DNA of 32,122 bases from Patescibacteria group bacterium. GTDB lineage: Bacteria > Patescibacteriota > Patescibacteriia > Patescibacteriales > UBA12465. Where the stretch lies: positions 1-32,122 of the forward strand of contig JAQUHX010000009.1 of the NCBI GenBank assembly GCA_028681575.1. Direction: 5' to 3'. Under the pieces are notes generated by a model. It worked only from the letters and a program-made list of their open reading frames with translations. It was not told where the DNA came from and searched no databases. Of this stretch, positions 26,913-32,122 are shown one piece after another (position 1 is the stretch's first letter; every line of letters begins with the position of its first letter). The position numbers were made by a program, and so were the translations under genes.

Positions 26913-27836
26913 ATGTACTGGCCCTTAATTATTAATTGTTTAGCAATTTTTTTATTTATTGATTTTAACCAGCCACAACAAGTGGTGGCAGCTTATCAAG
27001 ATTGTTGTGGGGCGCTTACTACTGAGCATTTTCTACCAACCAATCCTGATAGAAAAAGATTTGTAAAGGATGATTCGGCCCCTAATCCAGAAATCTCCGC
27101 TCCAGCTGGCGTTGTAATGCTTGTTCAAGATAATTCTTTTTTATTTCTCAAAGAGGCCTCAGTAGCGCGACCCATTGCTAGCTTAACTAAGTTGATGACT
27201 GCGCTCGTTTTTTTAAACAACAATCCCGGCTTTGACCTTGAATATAAAATTACCCCTGGTGATTATGTCGCTGGTGGTAAAATTAATTTTTGGAGTGGCG
27301 ACACGGTGACAGTTGCTGATCTTTTTAAATCTGCTTTAATTGGCTCTGACAATGTGGCTGCTCTTGCTTTGGCTCACTCAACTGGCTTATCAGATGAAGC
27401 TTTTGTAAGAGAAATGAATAATCAGGCCCGGCGTTTAGGAATGTTTTCTTCCAATTTTACAGAGCCAGTTGGGCTTTCTAGCGAAAATGTCGCTAGCGCT
27501 CAGGATTTGGCTCGTTTAGTTAAAGCCGCCCTTTCTTATTCGGAGATAGCTGAAACAACAAGTCTTTCCGATTATAGTTTTCAAACTAAAGAGGGGAAGT
27601 TGAGGAGAGTTGAGACAACTAATGATTTATTGCGCGCTTCTAATCAAGCCTTGGTTTTAGAAGGGGGCAAAACCGGTTATACCGAAGAAGCTGGCTACTG
27701 TTTTGCGGCGGCAATTACAGAAGAAGGAGAAGAAACAATAATTACTGTTATTTTAGGCGCTTCTTCTAGTGCTGATCGCTTCCAAGATACAGAAGAGTTA
27801 GCTAATTGGACAAGTACATATTTTTCTTGGCGCTAA
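26913..27836 (+). CDS. D-alanyl-D-alanine carboxypeptidase (S11 family)
   Basis: SxxK (ASLTKLMTA), SxN (GSDNVAA), KTG (GGKTGYTEEAGYC) motifs; N-terminal hydrophobic segment. Confidence 0.92.
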   Translation: MYWPLIINCLAIFLFIDFNQPQQVVAAYQDCCGALTTEHFLPTNPDRKRFVKDDSAPNPEISAPAGVVMLVQDNSFLFLKEASVARPIASLTKLMTALVFLNNNPGFDLEYKITPGDYVAGGKINFWSGDTVTVADLFKSALIGSDNVAALALAHSTGLSDEAFVREMNNQARRLGMFSSNFTEPVGLSSENVASAQDLARLVKAALSYSEIAETTSLSDYSFQTKEGKLRRVETTNDLLRASNQALVLEGGKTGYTEEAGYCFAAAITEEGEETIITVILGASSSADRFQDTEELANWTSTYFSWR

Positions 27837-27843
27837 TTAATTT

Positions 27844-28326
27844 ATGAATTTTATTTTTAATTTTTTTAGTAAAATCATTGACCATTTTTTAAGGCGCTTT
27901 TTTCCGCATCTTTATTTGCATTATTTTAAAGATGAACGCTTTGCTCGTTTCTTAATTTCCTCGACTGTTGTTGGTGCGGTTAATCTTATTTTTCTTTTTT
28001 TATTCTACGACCTCTTGGGTTTAGGTTTAGAATTTTCTACTGCTTTAGCTTTTATTTTGGCTTTCTTTGTTAGTTTTTTCCTGCATCGGGGTTGGACTTT
28101 TAAAATTCAAGAAAAAAGAATCCCGAAGCAAATGACTCTTTATTTTCTAAACACCTTATTTACTCTCGGTCTTAACGTTATTTTAATGCACTGGCTAACT
28201 AACTATTTAAATATCTGGTATTTAGTATCTCAGGTTATTTCCAATCTTACTTTAGGTGTCTATAATTTTTTAATTAGTAAGTTTGTAATTTTTAAAGAGA
28301 ACAATAATGAAATTGGTGATAAATAA
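27844..28326 (+). CDS. GtrA-like family membrane protein
   Basis: ARFLISSTVVGAVNLIFLFLFYDLLG...FFVSFFLHRGWTFK...NFLISKFVIFK, typical of the GtrA/DPMS family. Confidence 0.85.
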   Translation: MNFIFNFFSKIIDHFLRRFFPHLYLHYFKDERFARFLISSTVVGAVNLIFLFLFYDLLGLGLEFSTALAFILAFFVSFFLHRGWTFKIQEKRIPKQMTLYFLNTLFTLGLNVILMHWLTNYLNIWYLVSQVISNLTLGVYNFLISKFVIFKENNNEIGDK

Positions 28327-28621
28327 ACAAAAAGTCTTGAATTTTAAGCCTGATGATTTTTTGCGCCAGGCTGGCTGGGCTTATATTTTTGATAAGCGGC
28401 GTGAGCAAGAAAGTTATGTTAAGCGCTTAACTCGTGATTTTTATCCACGCTTGCATCTTTATGTAAAGGAGACTCCTGAGCACTTTACTTTTGAAGTTCA
28501 CTTAGATCAAAAACAAGCTAGTTACCAAGGGGTGCGGATGCATAACGCTGAATATGATGGTCCAGTCGTCGAGGGGGCCCTTCAAACCCTCGTTCAAAAG
28601 TTAAGAGAATATTTAGGTTAA
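28307..28621 (+). CDS. Hypothetical protein; resembles a small family I associate with CPR genomes
   Basis: FLRQAGWAYIFDKRREQESYVKRLTRDFYPRLHLYVKE...HLDQKQASYQGVRMHNAEYDGPVVE; overlaps the gtrA-like stop by 20 bp. Confidence 0.7.
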   Translation: MKLVINKQKVLNFKPDDFLRQAGWAYIFDKRREQESYVKRLTRDFYPRLHLYVKETPEHFTFEVHLDQKQASYQGVRMHNAEYDGPVVEGALQTLVQKLREYLG

Positions 28622-28715
28622 ATTTTAGGTTTTTAATTTTTCGTTTCAGCAACTGCTTAGTTTCGCCCTTGCTTAAAAGTTATTCAGCGGTTAAGCTAAT
28701 AAAAAGGAGATTTTT

Positions 28716-30524
28716 ATGACCCCCGCCGAAGAGATAAAAGAAAAACTTGATTTAGTGGAATTCATTCGTGAATACATTCCGGTGAAGGCTGCTGGAGCCA
28801 ATTTTAATGCTCTTTGCCCCTTTCATGGGGAAAAGACGCCGTCTTTTGTTATTTCTCCTGAGAAACGGATTTGGCACTGTTTTGGTTGTGGTAAGGGGGG
28901 AGATATCTTTACCTTTTTAATGGAAATGGAAGGCCTTTCTTTTAAAGAAGCTTTGCGTCAGCTAGCTCCAAAAGCAGGGGTAGTGTTAAAAAACGATTTT
29001 GTCCCTAAAGATACGGATCGTCGCAATCGTTTGTTAGATATTATGGTCTTAGCGGTTAAGTATTATGAATATGTTTTAACAACTAAAACTGGTGATGTCA
29101 TGCGTTCTTATCTAGAGGAGCGCGGTCTAAACTCGGAGATAATAAAAGATTGGCGACTTGGTTATGCGCCTGATAGTTGGGACAGTTTAAGCAGCTTCTT
29201 AGTTGCTCGTCCTCAGTCAGGGAAAAAATATAGCCCCAGTGAACTAGAGGCTGCCGGCTTGTCAATTTATAAAGATGGGCGTACTTTTGATCGTTTTCGT
29301 GACCGTTTAATGTTTCCCTTAAATGATGTCGCTGGTAATCCAGTCGGTTTCTCTGGTCGTCTTAATCCTCATTCCACTGACCAGAAAGCTGGTAAATACA
29401 TAAACAGTCCGCAGAGTGGAATTTATGATAAAAGTCGTCTGCTTTTTGGTTTAGATAAAGCTAAGCAAACAATAAAGAGCGAAGACTTAGCAATTATTGT
29501 GGAGGGGCAAATGGATGTTCTAACTTGTCATCAGTTTGGTTTTAAAAATGTGGTTGCGTCTAGTGGCACCGCCCTAACAACTGCTCAAGTGGCCCTTATT
29601 AAACGTTATAGCAAAAATATTGCTCTTTGTTTTGACGCTGATGCGGCTGGGCAACTAGCCGCTGACCGTGGGGTTGCTGAGGCTTTAGCTCAAGAGATGA
29701 ATGTTCGAGTCGTCATTATTCCTAATGGTAAGGACCCCGATGAGAGTTTGCGCGCCAACAAGGAAGCTTTTGCAGCAGCTGTTAAAAATGCGCCGCCAAT
29801 GATGGATTATTATTTTCAGAGACTGAGTCAGGGGCTTGATTTAAATGATGTTAAGCAGCGTGGGGAAGTAATTGAAAAAATTATGCCCCTTTTGGCGCTG
29901 ATGACCAATAAGATTGAGGCGAGTTATTGGTTGCGCCGTTTTGCCGATCGTCTTGGGGTAGCGGAAACAGAATTGCGTGAATCTTTAAGTAAAATAATAA
30001 ATAAAAAAGCGCCTAATTTACAAACAGCAAAGGTTGAAAAAAATCGAGCCCTAGTTTTACCTAGCCGGGAAGAGCAGTTAAGTGAAAGACTTTTAGCGAT
30101 TATTATTAAATTTCCTGAACTTTTAGATTACAGCATTGCCAAGCTTAATTCCGCTTGGCTCCAACCTCAGAAATTAAGCACATTTTACAATAATCTAATT
30201 ATCTATTATAATAAAGAAACTGATTTTTCCTATCAAAACTTTAGAAATTATTTAAGCGGTGATGAAGAGGAATTTAACTTATTAGACCGCTTAGTTTTGT
30301 TGGGCGATAAAGATTTTTACGCTACTGATTTTAAGGAAGTACGAGAGGAACTGATTCGAGTTTTAGGCGATTTAGAGGCTGCCTATTTAAAAAATCGTTT
30401 AGCTGTTATTGCCCGAGAACTGGGGGCGGCTGAAGAAGAAAAAAATGAGGAAAAAATTAATGTTTTAATGGAAGAGTTAAAATATTTAAATCAGGAAAGG
30501 CAACGTAATCAAAATCTAAGTTAA
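28716..30524 (+). CDS. dnaG: DNA primase
   Basis: Zinc-binding CPFHGEKTPSFVISPEKRIWHCFGCGKGGD; TOPRIM IVEGQMDVLTCHQFG; SD AGGAG upstream. Confidence 0.98.
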   Translation: MTPAEEIKEKLDLVEFIREYIPVKAAGANFNALCPFHGEKTPSFVISPEKRIWHCFGCGKGGDIFTFLMEMEGLSFKEALRQLAPKAGVVLKNDFVPKDTDRRNRLLDIMVLAVKYYEYVLTTKTGDVMRSYLEERGLNSEIIKDWRLGYAPDSWDSLSSFLVARPQSGKKYSPSELEAAGLSIYKDGRTFDRFRDRLMFPLNDVAGNPVGFSGRLNPHSTDQKAGKYINSPQSGIYDKSRLLFGLDKAKQTIKSEDLAIIVEGQMDVLTCHQFGFKNVVASSGTALTTAQVALIKRYSKNIALCFDADAAGQLAADRGVAEALAQEMNVRVVIIPNGKDPDESLRANKEAFAAAVKNAPPMMDYYFQRLSQGLDLNDVKQRGEVIEKIMPLLALMTNKIEASYWLRRFADRLGVAETELRESLSKIINKKAPNLQTAKVEKNRALVLPSREEQLSERLLAIIIKFPELLDYSIAKLNSAWLQPQKLSTFYNNLIIYYNKETDFSYQNFRNYLSGDEEEFNLLDRLVLLGDKDFYATDFKEVREELIRVLGDLEAAYLKNRLAVIARELGAAEEEKNEEKINVLMEELKYLNQERQRNQNLS

Positions 30525-30533
30525 GAAGTTTAT

Positions 30534-31964
30534 ATGGCCTCGACTAAAAAGTCTTCGGCACAAAAAACTAAAAAATCGTTGACTGCAGTCAAAAAAACTG
30601 CAGCCAAGACTAATCCGATCAAAAAATCGGATTCAAAAAAAGCTCAAAGGCTGACGGTAAAAAAATCCGTCACCACTAAAAAGACGGCCGGAAAAAAACC
30701 GACAAAAAAAACCGCTCGGGCAACCGCGGTTAAGAAATCAGTTGCTTCAAAAAAGACTCTTAAACCAGTCACCGCTAAAAAAGTTTCCCTAAATTCAAAA
30801 TCTAAAAAGGTGACTAAAAAAAGTAGTCAGGAGAAAATACCAACCAAAAAGACGCCAAAGAAAATTCTTCCACCCCGGGAGATTGTTTTTCCGAGCGAGG
30901 AAAAGAAGGAGCGCTTGATAAAAAAGGGGCGTACCCGGGGTTTTGTTACCGAGACGGAGCTCTTGGTTCTATTTTCTGAAGTGGAAGAATATATCTATGA
31001 ATTTGATTTGTTTTTAGGTGACTTGCATCGAAATGGAATTAGAATCATTGAGGATTCTGGACACATCTTAGATAATACTCGTCGTGAAGAGGAGGCGCTG
31101 GCTAAGAGTGGCGGCCTTAGTTTTGATTTATCAAAAATGTCAGCTGATTCAATTCAGATGTATCTAAAAGAAATCGGTAAAGTTCCGCTTTTGTCTGGCG
31201 AAGAAGAAGTGGAATTAGCCAAGCGGAAAGAAAGAGGCGACAAAGAGGCTGAGAAACAAATGATTGAAGCTAATCTTCGTTTAGTGGTCTCAAATGCCAA
31301 AAAATTTGCGGGCGCTAAGGGTCTCTCATTGTTAGATTTAATTCAAGAAGGGAATATTGGTTTATTTAGAGCTGTGGAAAAATTTGAATACCGAAAAGGC
31401 TTTAAATTTTCAACTTATGCTACTTGGTGGATTCGTCAAGCGATTACCCGCGCCTTGGCTGATCAATCTCGAACGATTCGTATTCCGGTTCATATGGTGG
31501 AAACAATTAATAAATTTCAACAAACGCAGCGCTTTTTAGTCCAGGAGCTGGGACGTGAGCCGATGGCTGAAGAAGCGGCCGCGGAGATGGGTGAAGACTT
31601 AGAAAAAGTTCGTTATATCATTAAAATATCTCAGGACACAATTTCTTTACAAGCAGCTATTGGCGATGATGAAGAAGACTCCACTTTAGAGGACTTTATT
31701 CAAGATGTAAAAACAATGGCTCCGGACAGAGTTGCTGCTCTTCAGTTGCTTAAAGATTATGTCAAAGAAATAGTGGCTCAATTGTCACCGCGGGAACAGA
31801 AAATTTTGGAGTGGCGTTTTGGTTTAGTAGATGGAATTTCTCATACCCTAGAAGAGGTGGGGCGAGAATTTGAAGTGACCCGTGAACGTATTCGTCAGAT
31901 TGAATCTAAAGCTTTGGAAAAAATTCGTCGTTTTAAAGGTTTAGAGAAGCTCAAAGATTATTAA
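30534..31964 (+). CDS. rpoD: RNA polymerase primary sigma factor with ~110-aa lysine-rich N-terminal tail
   Basis: [110 protein letters not shown]. Confidence 0.98.
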   Translation: MASTKKSSAQKTKKSLTAVKKTAAKTNPIKKSDSKKAQRLTVKKSVTTKKTAGKKPTKKTARATAVKKSVASKKTLKPVTAKKVSLNSKSKKVTKKSSQEKIPTKKTPKKILPPREIVFPSEEKKERLIKKGRTRGFVTETELLVLFSEVEEYIYEFDLFLGDLHRNGIRIIEDSGHILDNTRREEEALAKSGGLSFDLSKMSADSIQMYLKEIGKVPLLSGEEEVELAKRKERGDKEAEKQMIEANLRLVVSNAKKFAGAKGLSLLDLIQEGNIGLFRAVEKFEYRKGFKFSTYATWWIRQAITRALADQSRTIRIPVHMVETINKFQQTQRFLVQELGREPMAEEAAAEMGEDLEKVRYIIKISQDTISLQAAIGDDEEDSTLEDFIQDVKTMAPDRVAALQLLKDYVKEIVAQLSPREQKILEWRFGLVDGISHTLEEVGREFEVTRERIRQIESKALEKIRRFKGLEKLKDY

Positions 31965-32015
31965 AGAAAAGTTGAAGATTAGTCATTCTAAAATAGAAAA
32001 AATCTTTTTCAGTTT

Positions 32016-32048
32016 TGCCAAGCCCCCAAAATTGTGGGAGGCTTGGCA
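32016..32048 (+). terminator. GC-rich hairpin downstream of rpoD
   Basis: TGCCAAGCCCCC / GGGAGGCTTGGCA, 12 bp with a single A bulge; no following T-tract. Confidence 0.45.
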
Positions 32049-32051
32049 TAA

Positions 32052-32079
32052 TTGACAGAAAGTGAGTATTTGCTAAAAT
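32052..32079 (+). promoter_or_regulatory. Sigma70-like promoter with extended -10, driving a transcript that leaves the window
   Basis: TTGACA-16 nt-TAAAAT with TG (TGCTAAAAT). Confidence 0.7.
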
Positions 32080-32122
32080 AAAAAAACAAAATGTGTAAGA
32101 CATTTTTATTTTTTGTAGCTTA

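Noticed and set aside
28676-28715. Promoter-like TTGCTT-17-TAAGCT before dnaG
   Set aside because: The -10 is poor and the bases are part of a GCTTAA/TTAAGC inverted repeat; not supportable as a promoter.
1-32122. CRISPR arrays, IS elements, prophage or defence islands
   Set aside because: No regularly spaced direct repeats, transposase, integrase or defence-type genes; content is housekeeping.

Overview
This 32 kb window carries core housekeeping genes on a low-GC bacterial chromosome. I infer a Candidate Phyla Radiation / Patescibacteria (Parcubacteria-like) genome. I support 44 CDSs, all on + except rpmB. In order they are: prfB, comEC-like, rpmB(-), M50 protease; the str block (rpsL-rpsG-fusA-small ORF-tuf); a fused S10/spc block (rpsJ-rplC-rplD-rplW-rplB-rpsS-rplV-rpsC-rplP-rpmC-rpsQ-rplN-rplX-rplE-rpsN(Z)-rpsH-rplF-rplR-rpsE-rplO-secY) that lacks rpmD (uL30); an orphan small ORF, map, ruvX, recO; a monocistronic small orphan, aspS, a DUF5671-like membrane protein, scpA, scpB, a D,D-carboxypeptidase, a GtrA-like protein, a small conserved-looking ORF, dnaG and rpoD. 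There is no CRISPR array, mobile element, rRNA or tRNA that I can see, and no clear novel defence or metabolic system. The items most worth a second look are regulatory or architectural: (1) almost no Shine-Dalgarno sequences, but a near-invariant T at -1 of the start codon (39 of 43 assessable genes); (2) a ~195 bp structured leader between rpsJ and rplC containing an orphan anti-SD-complementary motif and tandem terminator-like hairpins; (3) a chain of inverted repeats inside the lysine-rich 5' coding part of rpoD; (4) a terminator-like hairpin that contains the comEC start codon; (5) structured leaders of tuf and aspS; (6) no UGA stop codon in 44 genes although RF2 is encoded; (7) long charged tails on L3, L23, L22, S5 and sigma factor. 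All structures were found by eye; no folding or database search was run.
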